A stretch of 64,000 bases of DNA from assembly GCA_964520325.1 (NCBI GenBank), contig CAZFOB010000003.1, positions 186,001 to 250,000 on the forward strand, written 5' to 3'. Numbering within the stretch: position 1 is the first letter of the stretch; the number at the start of each line of letters is the position of its first letter. Of this stretch, positions 1 to 8,996 are shown in pieces. Both the position numbers and the translations under genes were made by a program. The DNA is from CAZFOB01 sp964520325. GTDB taxonomy: Bacteria; Actinomycetota; JAICYB01. The notes beneath the pieces were generated by a model. It worked only from the letters and a program-made list of their open reading frames with translations, searched no databases and was not told the DNA's origin.

Positions 1-1171
1 TGCGCGCCTCGGCCGGCGCGTCGAATCTCTCGCGTGCAGGTAGCCGCTCGTCGATCTGGTCAGCCGTGGACACGGAGCCCGTCCCCGAACCGTCTCCCGG
101 CAACGCTGCATCCTGATCTCGGCCCCGGCCGCGTCCGGGCCTCGGCGGGAGCGGCTCGTCGTCGGGCGGTCCGCCGTCCAGCGCCCGCTCGATGTCCTGG
201 TCGCTCACCTGGTGGCCGTCGAGCGGATCGTGGCGTCGTCGATGGGCGAGCGCGAGTCGCGCGGCGCGGCGCACGTGCTCATCCGTCACCGACTCGATCT
301 GGTCGAGTGCAGCGAGAACGCGCGCAGCTCGGGCGCACACGATGTCGCCGCGGACGCCTTCGACATCGAGCTCGGCGCAAGCAGATGTGATCCGATGCAG
401 CTCACGTTCGGGTAGCCAGACCTTGGGCAAGAAGTCCCGGGCGGCGGCGATCTGTCGTGCGAGGCCCGCCTCGTCGCGCGACCACTCGGCGACGAACGAT
501 TCCGGGTCGGCCTCGAACGCGAGACGTCTCCGGACGATCTCCGAACGCGTAGCCGGGTCCTGGGGAGCAGCGATGGTGACGCTCAGCCCGAAGCGGTCGA
601 GGAGCTGCGGGCGGAGCTCGCCCTCCTCGGCATTCATCGTGCCGACGAGGAGGAACCGAGACGCGTGCGAGGCTGACACCGCTTCGCGCTCGACCCGGGC
701 GAACCCGGACGCCGCAGCATCGAGGAGCGCGTCGACGAGATGGTCGGGCAACAGGTTGACCTCGTCGACGTAGAGGATCCCCTGGTGGGCGCGTGCGAGG
801 AGTCCCGCTTCGAACGCCTGCTCGCCGGCGAGGGCGCGTCCGAGATCGAGGGAGCCGAGCAGCCGGTCGAGGGTCGCGCCGAGCGGCAGCTCGACAAGCG
901 GCGCGGCCCGCTGCGCAACCGTCGCGTCCAAGGGAACGAGACCGCCGGGACTCAGCTCACCCGGAGCGAACGCGAACGGCTGGTCGACGGCCGCGAGCAC
1001 CGGCGGGAGCAGCGGGGCGAGGGCTCGCACGGCTGTCGACTTCGCCGTTCCGCGCTCGCCTCGCACCAGCACACCGCCGACGGTTGGATCGACCGCGTTG
1101 ACGAGCAACCCTTCGATCAGCGTCTCGTGGCCGACGATGGCGGAGAGCGGGAAGTTCACCGTCATGTGCAT
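1..1171 (-). CDS. Magnesium/cobalt-chelatase ATPase subunit, ChlI/BchI type (partial, 3' end outside window)
   Basis: AAA+ ATPase of the chelatase family that powers metal insertion into a tetrapyrrole; beside cobN it most likely serves the cobaltochelatase. Read on the minus strand, the N-terminus carries a Walker A motif GERGTAKST (about residue 32) and a Walker B region ILYVDEVNLLPDHLVDALLD (about residue 132), both hallmarks of ChlI. After about residue 300 comes a Pro/Arg/Asp/Gly-rich linker, like the one that joins ChlI to a ChlD/VWA part in actinobacterial fusion proteins, but the window ends before any VWA domain. The frame stays open to base 1. Start: ATG at 1171, four bases after the cobN stop; ATG at 1165 is equally possible. 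Last visible gene of the riboswitch-led operon. Confidence 0.85.
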   Translation of the reverse strand, partial: MHMTVNFPLSAIVGHETLIEGLLVNAVDPTVGGVLVRGERGTAKSTAVRALAPLLPPVLAAVDQPFAFAPGELSPGGLVPLDATVAQRAAPLVELPLGATLDRLLGSLDLGRALAGEQAFEAGLLARAHQGILYVDEVNLLPDHLVDALLDAAASGFARVEREAVSASHASRFLLVGTMNAEEGELRPQLLDRFGLSVTIAAPQDPATRSEIVRRRLAFEADPESFVAEWSRDEAGLARQIAAARDFLPKVWLPERELHRITSACAELDVEGVRGDIVCARAARVLAALDQIESVTDEHVRRAARLALAHRRRHDPLDGHQVSDQDIERALDGGPPDDEPLPPRPGRGRGRDQDAALPGDGSGTGSVSTADQIDERLPARERFDAPAEAR

Positions 1172-1175
1172 GTTT

Positions 1176-4100
1176 TCATGTTGTGGCCGCCTCGAGCTCG
1201 CCCTCCAAACGCAGGTACCGCTGCGTGATGGCATCGAGTATCTGCTCTTGCGGCCTCGCCCACAGACCCCGGTCCGCAGCTTCGAGCAGGCGCTCGACGA
1301 TCGCCCGGGCCGCCCACGGGTTGGAGCGCGACATGAACTCGGCGACGTCGGCGTCGAGGACGTACCGCTCCGACACCTGCTCATACATCCAATCTTCGGC
1401 CACGCCTGCAGTTGCGTCGTAGCCGAACAGGTAGTCGACGGTTGCCGAGAGCTCCGCGGCCCCCTTGTAGCCGTGACGGATCATCGATGCGATCCAGCGA
1501 GGATTCGCCACGCGGGCACGGAACACGCGACGTGTTTCCTCGGCGAGCGACCGGGTGATCACGCGCGAAGGATCGGACGAGTCACCGAGGTAGGCCGCCG
1601 GCTCCCGTCCGCTGATCGCCCGGACGGTCGCGACCATGCCGCCGTGGAACTGGTAATAGTCGTCCGAATCGAGGATGTCCTGCTCGCCGGAGTCGAGGTT
1701 CTTCACTGCCACCTCGATCCGCGCATAGCAATCGCGCATCGCGTCGCCCGCCGCTACGCCGTCGAGTTCGCGGCCGTAGGCATGACCTCCCCACGCTTCG
1801 TACACCTCGGCGATGTCGCCTTGATCGCGCCAGTCGCGCGCGCCGAGCAGTTGCAGCAATCCGGCACCGTAGGTTCCCGGCCGGGAGCCGAAGACCCGCG
1901 TCGTCGCGCGACGCCACGCGGTGTCAGGTCCGAGCTGGACAGCCAGTCGCTCGGCGTCCGCACGTGCGTGTGCGGCGACGAAGTTGACGTCGTCCGGCTC
2001 GTCGAGCGCGGCGACGGTCGCGACGGCGTGGTCGATCATGTCGACCAGATGCGGGAAGGCGTCCCGGAAGAAGCCCGAGATGCGGACCGTGACGTCGATG
2101 CGTGGGCGGCCGAGCTCCTCGATCGGGATGACCTCGATCCCGATCACGCGTTGCGACTCGGCGTGCCAGCGCGGCCTCACTCCCAGCAGTGCGAGGATCT
2201 CCGCGATGTCGTCGCCTTGGGTTCGCATCGCCGACGTGCCCCATGCGACCAGCCCGACCATCCGCGGCAGCTCGCCGTTCTCGGCCAGGTGACGATCGAG
2301 CAGCGCCGTCGCGAGTCTCATCCCGACTTCCCACGCGAGCATCGACGGAAGTGCGCGTGGATCCACCGAATAGAAGTTGCGACCGGTCGGGAGCACGTCG
2401 AGCCGGCCGCGTGTCGGGCTGCCGGCCGGGCCGGCCGGAACGTATCTTCCGTTGAGCGCCAGCAGAACGCTCGCGATCTCTCCTTCGGCTCCACGGATGC
2501 GCGGGACGACATCGGCTGCGGCATGACGCAGCACTCTGACGACGTCGGGGTCGTGACGTCCGAGCAGGCGTTCACAGATCGCATCGCAAGCCTCCGCGTC
2601 CCAACCGCTGCGGTCGAGTGAGTCCAACAGTGCCGACTGTGCGTCCTCGAGGCGGTCGACGATGTCGCCTGCACTCGTCGCCGGACCACCGAACCGTTCG
2701 AGCAACGCCTCGGGCCTGCTCACCGGCGCGCCCGCGTCGGCGACGAGCGCCGGCTCGTCGAGCGCGAACGCGGATCCGATGGCACGGCGCAGGCCGGGGA
2801 TCCGTCCCGAGCCGAGCCGAAGCAGAGCCGCAACGAGTCCGCGGAGTTGCTCACCTGTCGGGGGCGACCCGAGGACGTGCAGGCCATCCTTGATCTGGAT
2901 GTCTTTGATCTCGCACAGGTAGCCGTCGATGTGCTGTACGAGGGGGCCGAGGTCGCGCGGCCTTTCGTGGATGCCGAGGTCGCTCTGGAGATTCGCTCGT
3001 TCGATCGCCGACCAGATCCGCGTCGCGAGGGCGGGCAGCTTTGTCGGGTCGAGCACGTCGAGACGTGCGTACTCGTCGAGCAACGTTTCGAGCTCGGCGA
3101 TCTCGTCGTAGGACTCGGCCCGCATCATCGGCGGGATGAGGTGGTCGACGATGACGGCGTGGGCACGCCTCTTCGCTTGAACGCCTTCGCCGGGATCGTT
3201 CACGACGAACGGGTAGACGAGAGGCACGTCGCCGAGCACGGCGTCGGGCGCGCACGCCTGCGACAGCGCGAGCATCTTCCCCGGCAGCCACTCGAGCGTC
3301 CCATGCTTGCCGAGGTGGACGATCGCGTCGGCGCCCCACGTACGGTCGAGCCACCAATAGCACGCGAGGTAGTGGTGGGTCGGTGGCAGCTCGGGATCGT
3401 GGTACACGGCGATCGGATCGTCACCGTAGCCGCGTGGCGGCTGGATGGCCACGAGCACGTTGGCGAGCTCGAGTCCCGCGATCACGAAGTCGCCGCCGTC
3501 GACGTAGTGGTCGCCGGGTGGCGGCCCCCAGCACTGTTCGATCGCGTTCCGCAGTACGGACGGCAGCTGCTCGTACCACACGAGATAGTCGGAGACGGGC
3601 AGTCGCAACGTCGACGCCGCGAGATGTTCGTCGGTGAGGAACTCGGGGTCGTGGCCGCCGGCCCCGATCAGCGCATGCATGAGCTCGTCCCCGTGCTCGA
3701 AGGGCCGGTCTACGCGCATGCCGTCGGTGTGGAACGCATCGAGCAGCCGCAACGCGCTCGCCGGCGTGTCGAGCCCGACGGCCATCCCGACGCGCGAGTG
3801 CTTGGTCGGAAAGCTGGTCAGGAGCACAGCCACGCGGCGACTCGCGGGGTCGACGAAACGCAGGCGGGCGCTTCTTACCGCGAACCGCGCGACACGTCGG
3901 CACCGTTCGAGGTCGGCAACGTAGCGTGGCACCGGCACGCCGACCGGGGAGTCGCCGCCGTCACGTTCCTTGAACGAGATCACCCCACCCAGCACCCGGC
4001 CGTCGAACTCGGGGATCGCGACTTGGGTTGCGGCGTCGAGCGGAGAGAGCCCGGTGCTCGCTTCCCACTCCGCTCGCGAAGCGGTCGCGCACACGGCTTG

Positions 4101-4934
4101 GATCACCGGAACGTCGAGCTTCGCGAGCGCCGTGGCGTCCCAGTCCTGCCAGTGCTCGCCGGCGGCGTCGTCAGGCTGAGCGACGGTGTCGGCAGCGCCG
4201 GAGCCCCCCGTCGCGAGCATCGTCGTGACGAGAGCGTCGACGTGTCCGTCCAGGAGCTCGAACGCCGCCACGCGGCCTTCCGTATCGGCTCGCAGGGTGT
4301 AGCTCCAGACCGCGATCGGGTTGCCGCCGGCCTGCTCGATCGATCCGCAGAGCGCATCGACGAACGCGGTGTTGCCGGTCAACCGGTGCGACCGGTAGAA
4401 GCAGACGCCAACGGTCGGACGGCCGGGGTCTCGCGCCGCGAGCACGCGTTCGATCGGCACATCGCCCTCACCGGGCAGATAGACGCCGAACTCGGGTACC
4501 TCCCGCGGCGGATCGAACCCGAACCCCTCGAGTAGGAACGTGTCGGCGAGGAAACGGAACAGGTGGGCGATGTTGTCGACGTGTCCGTTCCGCAGGTACT
4601 CGCCGGCCTGCGCCACCGCTCCCGCAGGCGCGAGCGATAGTGCCGTCATCTCGGCGTCCGGCTCGGCCTCGCCACCGAGCGCGAGGAGGACGATGCTCTT
4701 CTGCTCACAACGCGTCCGAAGAAGATCGAATCCTTCCGGCCAGCCACGCCGTCCGCCGAGGATGCGGCAGAGCACGACCCGCGCACCGTCGAGGAGTCCG
4801 TCGATCAGGTCGGTGTGGTCGGACACGCCGCCGGGGTTGGCGCAACGGATAGCGGGGAATCCGGCCGGGAGCCGGCGGACGGCCTCCGCGGTGGCCAGAA
4901 TCTCCGTGTCGGCCGTCGTCACGAAGCGGAGCAC
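1176..4934 (-). CDS. cobN: Cobaltochelatase large subunit CobN
   Basis: Large catalytic subunit (1252 aa) of the ATP-dependent cobaltochelatase that inserts Co2+ into hydrogenobyrinic acid a,c-diamide, the signature step of the aerobic (late cobalt insertion) B12 route. Length matches the family (about 1200-1270 aa). The CobN/Mg-chelatase block is visible around HLGKHGTLEWLPGK (about residue 540) and LGIHERPRDLGP (about residue 660). Start is GTG at 4934, which lies 16 bases inside the end of cobQ, indicating translational coupling. The neighbouring ChlI-type ATPase is the expected partner; a CobT/ChlD-like subunit is not seen in the window and may be fused to that ATPase. Confidence 0.95.
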   Translation of the reverse strand: MLRFVTTADTEILATAEAVRRLPAGFPAIRCANPGGVSDHTDLIDGLLDGARVVLCRILGGRRGWPEGFDLLRTRCEQKSIVLLALGGEAEPDAEMTALSLAPAGAVAQAGEYLRNGHVDNIAHLFRFLADTFLLEGFGFDPPREVPEFGVYLPGEGDVPIERVLAARDPGRPTVGVCFYRSHRLTGNTAFVDALCGSIEQAGGNPIAVWSYTLRADTEGRVAAFELLDGHVDALVTTMLATGGSGAADTVAQPDDAAGEHWQDWDATALAKLDVPVIQAVCATASRAEWEASTGLSPLDAATQVAIPEFDGRVLGGVISFKERDGGDSPVGVPVPRYVADLERCRRVARFAVRSARLRFVDPASRRVAVLLTSFPTKHSRVGMAVGLDTPASALRLLDAFHTDGMRVDRPFEHGDELMHALIGAGGHDPEFLTDEHLAASTLRLPVSDYLVWYEQLPSVLRNAIEQCWGPPPGDHYVDGGDFVIAGLELANVLVAIQPPRGYGDDPIAVYHDPELPPTHHYLACYWWLDRTWGADAIVHLGKHGTLEWLPGKMLALSQACAPDAVLGDVPLVYPFVVNDPGEGVQAKRRAHAVIVDHLIPPMMRAESYDEIAELETLLDEYARLDVLDPTKLPALATRIWSAIERANLQSDLGIHERPRDLGPLVQHIDGYLCEIKDIQIKDGLHVLGSPPTGEQLRGLVAALLRLGSGRIPGLRRAIGSAFALDEPALVADAGAPVSRPEALLERFGGPATSAGDIVDRLEDAQSALLDSLDRSGWDAEACDAICERLLGRHDPDVVRVLRHAAADVVPRIRGAEGEIASVLLALNGRYVPAGPAGSPTRGRLDVLPTGRNFYSVDPRALPSMLAWEVGMRLATALLDRHLAENGELPRMVGLVAWGTSAMRTQGDDIAEILALLGVRPRWHAESQRVIGIEVIPIEELGRPRIDVTVRISGFFRDAFPHLVDMIDHAVATVAALDEPDDVNFVAAHARADAERLAVQLGPDTAWRRATTRVFGSRPGTYGAGLLQLLGARDWRDQGDIAEVYEAWGGHAYGRELDGVAAGDAMRDCYARIEVAVKNLDSGEQDILDSDDYYQFHGGMVATVRAISGREPAAYLGDSSDPSRVITRSLAEETRRVFRARVANPRWIASMIRHGYKGAAELSATVDYLFGYDATAGVAEDWMYEQVSERYVLDADVAEFMSRSNPWAARAIVERLLEAADRGLWARPQEQILDAITQRYLRLEGELEAATT

Positions 4935-6442
4935 CGGCTCACCTCCGTTCGGAGCATCGGCAGACCGGTCGGCACGCCACCCTCGATGAGCGCGGCCAAC
5001 CTCTCGGTGTCGAGATGGCCGGCGACGAGGTCACCGAGCGCGTCGAGGCGGGCTTCGCGTGCGGCAGCGAACGATGTGCGGCCGGCCGTGAAGGTGCGAC
5101 GTCGTACGCCCGCGATCCAGCCGAGCAAGCCGCGCCGCAGATCGTCGTGTTCGAACACGCCGTGCCAGGACGTCCCGATCACGTTGCCGACGCGACACCC
5201 TTCGTCCCTGCCATCCTCGCCGAGGAGGAGCGGATCACCGCCGTGACGATCGACGACGCCGTGCCGGATCTCGTACCCGGTGGCTTCGGTTCCCAGCCAC
5301 TCGCACCGCCCGCTGCGGCGTTGAAGCGTCTTCGTCGCCCTGAACGTGGTCGTCACCGGCAAGATCCCGAGGCCGCGGACCTCTCCTGCCCTCGACTCGA
5401 CATCGTCGACGATGCGTTCGCCGAAGAGCTGGTAGCCGCCGCAGATACCGACGGTCGGCGCACCTGACGACGCACGCGCAGTGATCGCTCGAGCCAGGCC
5501 CGACGCACGCAGACGCTCAAGATCCTGAACGGTCGCCTTGGTCCCCGGCACGATGACCAGGTCGGCCCGCTCGATATCCGCGGCAGAGCGGGTGAAGCGC
5601 ACGCGCACCCCTGGTTCCGAAGCGAGCGCGTCGGCGTCGGTGAAGTTGCTCATCCAGCGCAGCCGCACCACTGCGACGTCGATCGTGTCGCCGGACGTGG
5701 GCGCCTCGGGCCGCCGCGCCTCGAGCGCGAGCGAGTCCTCCACGTCCAACCAGAGATCCTCGATCCACGGCAACACCCCGAACGTCGGACGGCCCGTCAC
5801 GTCGCTGAGCTGCGCGAGTCCGGGCTCGAGGATCGACGGGTCGCCGCGGAACTTGTTGATGACGAACCCGGCCACGTGTGCTTGGTCTTCACGATCGAGA
5901 AGCGCGAGAGTGCCGAACAGCGATGCCAGCACGCCACCGCGGTCGATGTCGCCGACGATCAACACGGGCAGATCCGCCGCGCGTGCCAAACCCATGTTCG
6001 TGAGATCGTCAGCACGAAGATTCGTCTCCGCCGGGCTACCGGCCCCCTCGCAGATGACGACGTCGTATCGCTCGCGCAGATTCGCAAGCGCCGCGGCGAC
6101 GATCGGGCGAAGCTCCCGCTTGAGCTCCTGGTAGGAGCGGGCGTCGACGTCGGCATACGGACGACCCATCACCACCACCTGGCTCTGCCGCTCGCCGGAT
6201 GGCTTGAGCAGGACTGGATTCATCGCCGCCTCCGGATCGATCCCGGCCGCCGCGGCTTGCACCGCCTGCGATCGCCCGATCTCGCTCCCGTCCAGAGTGA
6301 CGACCGAGTTCAGCGCCATGTTCTGCGCCTTGAACGGCGCGACTCGCACGCCGGCACGATGCAAGAAGCGGCAGATCCCTGCCGTCAGGACGGACTTTCC
6401 AGCATCCGAGTGCGTTCCACACACCAAAAGCGCCCCGTTCAC
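4919..6442 (-). CDS. cobQ: Cobyric acid synthase CobQ/CbiP
   Basis: Glutamine-dependent amidotransferase (507 aa) that amidates four peripheral carboxylates of adenosylcobyrinic a,c-diamide to give cobyric acid. The N-terminal half is a dethiobiotin-synthetase-like ATPase with P-loop GTHSDAGKS (about residue 9) and the conserved KAQNMALNS segment. The C-terminal half is a class-I glutamine amidotransferase domain with the nucleophile region GICGGYQLFG and the later GTSWHGVFE histidine. Start chosen at GTG 6442, which overlaps the cobD stop as GTGA. A longer in-frame ATG start at 6484 would add 14 residues that are really cobD sequence. Confidence 0.94.
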   Translation of the reverse strand: MNGALLVCGTHSDAGKSVLTAGICRFLHRAGVRVAPFKAQNMALNSVVTLDGSEIGRSQAVQAAAAGIDPEAAMNPVLLKPSGERQSQVVVMGRPYADVDARSYQELKRELRPIVAAALANLRERYDVVICEGAGSPAETNLRADDLTNMGLARAADLPVLIVGDIDRGGVLASLFGTLALLDREDQAHVAGFVINKFRGDPSILEPGLAQLSDVTGRPTFGVLPWIEDLWLDVEDSLALEARRPEAPTSGDTIDVAVVRLRWMSNFTDADALASEPGVRVRFTRSAADIERADLVIVPGTKATVQDLERLRASGLARAITARASSGAPTVGICGGYQLFGERIVDDVESRAGEVRGLGILPVTTTFRATKTLQRRSGRCEWLGTEATGYEIRHGVVDRHGGDPLLLGEDGRDEGCRVGNVIGTSWHGVFEHDDLRRGLLGWIAGVRRRTFTAGRTSFAAAREARLDALGDLVAGHLDTERLAALIEGGVPTGLPMLRTEVSRCSAS

Positions 6443-7362
6443 CGGCCTCGCCTCCTGGCAAGCGCCCAACGTGAACTCGCACACAGCGCCAAAGCGGCGA
6501 ACCCGACCGCGCTCGACAACCTCGCGGCCCGGACGACATCCTCCGGCCCCGCGACGCGCCCGTTGCCGAGCACCGGTCGATCCTCGGTGCGTCCCTCATA
6601 CGAAAGGGGACCCCCGAGCCGGACACCCAGCGCTCCTGCGAACGCGGCTTCCATCCGTCCGGCGTTCGGGCTCGGATGCGAGGGGCCGTCCGAGCGAAGT
6701 GTTCGCCACGTGGCTTTGGGCTCACCCCCGACCAGCGGCGCACAGAGCACGGTGAGCAGCGCCCCGAGGCGCGCCGCCGGCCAGCACAGCGCGTCGTCGA
6801 TGCGAGCAGCCGCCCAGCCGAACCGCTCGTATCGGACGCTGCGATGACCGACCATAGCGTCGAGGGTGTTGGCGGCCCGAAAGGCGGCCACGCCCGCCGG
6901 CCCCGCGATGGCGGCCCAGAGCAGCGCCCCGACGACGGCATCGCTGGTGTTCTCGGCAACCGACTCCACAAGTGCGCGGCTCAACCCGTCGGCGTCGAGA
7001 TCTGACGGGTCGCGACCGACGAGCTTCGGGATCTCCCGCCGCGCGGCGTCGAGGTCGCCGCGTCCAACGAGCTCCGCGATGGAGCGCGCTTCCCGCGTGA
7101 GCGAACGTCCCCCAAGGGCGACCCACGTCAGGACGGCAAGGACACCCGACGCGTTGAACCTCCGAGCGGTGCGGGCGGCGGTGAACGCCGCAAGTCCGAC
7201 GAGCAGAGCTGTGTAGGTCGCGCCGCGAGCGCGCGTCGGCGCGTAGATCGCGCGTTCGACTCGCTCCGCCACCTGTCCGAAACCGGCGACGGGATGGAAG
7301 CGGCGTGGGTCGCCGAACGCGCGGTCAGCAGCGTATCCCGCAGCGATCGCTCTCGCGGTCAT
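6439..7362 (-). CDS. cobD: Adenosylcobinamide-phosphate synthase CobD/CbiB
   Basis: Integral membrane enzyme (307 aa) that joins the aminopropanol arm to adenosylcobyric acid, giving adenosylcobinamide (phosphate). The N-terminal AADRAFGDPRRFHPVAGFG is the family signature, followed by several hydrophobic helices, the segment VAENTSDAVVGALLW and the C-terminal GGPLSYEG block. Start is ATG 7362, which overlaps the upstream cobC stop as ATGA. The frame is open further upstream, but that extension is antisense-like arginine-rich sequence inside cobC and is rejected. Confidence 0.93.
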   Translation of the reverse strand: MTARAIAAGYAADRAFGDPRRFHPVAGFGQVAERVERAIYAPTRARGATYTALLVGLAAFTAARTARRFNASGVLAVLTWVALGGRSLTREARSIAELVGRGDLDAARREIPKLVGRDPSDLDADGLSRALVESVAENTSDAVVGALLWAAIAGPAGVAAFRAANTLDAMVGHRSVRYERFGWAAARIDDALCWPAARLGALLTVLCAPLVGGEPKATWRTLRSDGPSHPSPNAGRMEAAFAGALGVRLGGPLSYEGRTEDRPVLGNGRVAGPEDVVRAARLSSAVGFAALALCASSRWALARRRGR

Positions 7363-8003
7363 GCGCCGCCTCGACTCTGGCAGTTCGCTCGCGCCACCGT
7401 CCACCGACCGTCGTATCCGTGCAGCTCTGTGATGGACAGCGGGTCGACATCGATGCGCCAAAACGCCTGAAGCGGAGCACCGAGGGCATGCACCACCGCG
7501 GCTTTGACCACTTCGCCGTGCGTGATCGCGACGACGCGCTCCGAGCCGTTTAGGGAGTCGAGCCACGCTGCGACCCGGCCATACAGCGTTGCCAACGACT
7601 CACCGCCATGCGGTGCGGCGGTCGGATCGGTCATCCATCGCGATACGCCTTCCGGGTCTGTCCGGTGGACGTCGGCGAGGGTCTGGCCCGACCAGGATCC
7701 GAAGTCACAATCCCGAACACGGCCCTCGATATGGAAGCGAAGTGCCGCCGCGTCCGCCGTTTCACGGCAGCGGAGCGCCGGGCTCGACACCGCCTCGAAT
7801 CGCCGGGGGAGACGCGTGGCGAGACGAACCGCCGCGTCGCGTCCCCGGTCGTCGAGGGACTCGTCGGTGGCAAATGCAAAGGCGCGGGTCGCCACCGTGG
7901 GGGCGTGGCGTACGAGGAGAAGGCTGACCCTGCCGGGCGTACGCTCTGTCGCTCCGGGCGAATCCGACTTCAGTGTCGACGCCGACGGTTCCGCGACGTT
8001 CAT
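7359..8003 (-). CDS. cobC: Histidine phosphatase, probable alpha-ribazole phosphatase (CobC-like)
   Basis: Histidine-phosphatase superfamily protein of 214 aa, probably removing the 5'-phosphate from alpha-ribazole-5'-phosphate or adenosylcobalamin-phosphate in the last steps of nucleotide-loop assembly. The catalytic motif LLVRHAPT (RHA in place of RHG, about residue 31) and the second histidine motif ITHGEVVKA (about residue 160) are present, as is the acid/base region PHGGESLATL. It is the first gene after the cobalamin riboswitch, starting at ATG 8003 behind a GGGGAAGG-type ribosome-binding site, and overlaps cobD by 4 bases. The specific substrate is inferred from context; the fold is secure. 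Confidence 0.85.
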   Translation of the reverse strand: MNVAEPSASTLKSDSPGATERTPGRVSLLLVRHAPTVATRAFAFATDESLDDRGRDAAVRLATRLPRRFEAVSSPALRCRETADAAALRFHIEGRVRDCDFGSWSGQTLADVHRTDPEGVSRWMTDPTAAPHGGESLATLYGRVAAWLDSLNGSERVVAITHGEVVKAAVVHALGAPLQAFWRIDVDPLSITELHGYDGRWTVARANCQSRGGA

Positions 8004-8041
8004 CCGGCACCTTCCCCGGGATCACGCGTCCCGAACGAAGC

Positions 8042-8205
8042 ACTCGTGGCGGTCGAGTGTCCTGACTCCCGGATCGTCGCTCCTCCCGCCTTCCGGCCCT
8101 CTTGGCCGTGGCTTGAAGGGAATCGCTCCCCGGTTACAGTGGCGCAACCGTCCCGGATTCACACCGGGTTCCTCACGCCGCCACGCTGACGTCGCTACCG
8201 TACCA
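8042..8205 (-). promoter_or_regulatory. Cobalamin riboswitch (AdoCbl class)
   Basis: On the minus strand, reading 8205 to 8042, the order of conserved boxes is that of the cobalamin riboswitch: GGAACCCGGTGTGAATCCGG, then GCGCCACTGTAACCGG, an AAGCCACGG element, a GAAGGCGGGAGG element, and the B12-box-like GGGAGTCAGGACACTCGACC. A CACTCG/CGAGTG hairpin immediately follows (about 8042-8062) and may be the expression platform. The element ends about 40 bases before the cobC start, so it should repress cobC-cobD-cobQ-cobN-ATPase when B12 is abundant. Boundaries are approximate. Confidence 0.92.
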
Positions 8206-8231
8206 GACCGCCGGATAACGACCGTCTCGAA

Positions 8232-8996
8232 CTAGTGGACGACCGCGGCGATGCTGAGCGTCGTCAGCTCGATCAGCTCGATCGTTGCGCCGAACGTATC
8301 CCCGGTCACGCCGCCGAGCCATGACCGGAACGCGATCCCAGAGAGTGCCCCGACAGCGACGGCGGCTCCCGCGAGGAGAACCCCCAGACGTCCCGCGACA
8401 AGGACGGCGATCGCAACACTGATCGCCGCCGCCGCGACCGCCCGCCAGCGGGGGCTCTGCGTCAGCGACTCGCCAGCACCACCCTCCGATCGCGCGTACG
8501 GCAAGACGGCGGCCAAGACAACGGGCGCGGCGCGAGCGAGCGAGCTGGCCGCTATTGAAACAAGGACGACGTTGCCGGACTCTGTCAACGCGGTGAGCGC
8601 GGCCGCCTTGATCAACAGGCTGAGAACCAGCGCGACGACCCCGTAGGCACCGACCGCGTGGTCGCGCATGATCCCCAGCGCCCGCTCGCGTGTGTGAGCC
8701 CCCAGCGCGTCTGCCGTGTCGGCCAGACCGTCGAGATGCAACGCGCCCGTGAGCACTGTCCCGACGGCGAGCGCAATACCGGCGGCCAGCCATGGTGTCG
8801 CCCGCGGAGCGAGCGACGTGGTGACTCCACCGACGGCTGCACCCACCCCCGCGCCGATCAGGGGGAAGAACATGCCCCCGCGTGCGACATCGAGACCGTT
8901 GAACGCAACCCGGCGACCAAGGGGGATCCGGGTCAGGAACGCCACCGCTGCAACGAGGCCGCGGAGCTCGGTGCTAACGCTCCTACCGACCCGCAT
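8232..8996 (-). CDS. cobS: Adenosylcobinamide-GDP ribazoletransferase (cobalamin synthase) CobS
   Basis: Membrane enzyme (254 aa) that joins adenosylcobinamide-GDP to alpha-ribazole (phosphate). The family signature LHLDGLADTADALGA, with its metal-binding aspartates, is at about residue 70, after the N-terminal AVAFLTRIPLG. The rest is a chain of hydrophobic helices. Start at ATG 8996 gives the normal N-terminus and overlaps the end of cobT by 14 bases. Last gene of the cobU-cobT-cobS unit; the riboswitch of the next operon begins about 30 bases beyond its stop. Confidence 0.93.
   Translation of the reverse strand: MRVGRSVSTELRGLVAAVAFLTRIPLGRRVAFNGLDVARGGMFFPLIGAGVGAAVGGVTTSLAPRATPWLAAGIALAVGTVLTGALHLDGLADTADALGAHTRERALGIMRDHAVGAYGVVALVLSLLIKAAALTALTESGNVVLVSIAASSLARAAPVVLAAVLPYARSEGGAGESLTQSPRWRAVAAAAISVAIAVLVAGRLGVLLAGAAVAVGALSGIAFRSWLGGVTGDTFGATIELIELTTLSIAAVVH

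Noticed and set aside
2847..4535. Long plus-strand frame antisense to cobN
   Set aside because: CobN is unmistakable on the minus strand; the antisense product has no recognisable family features.
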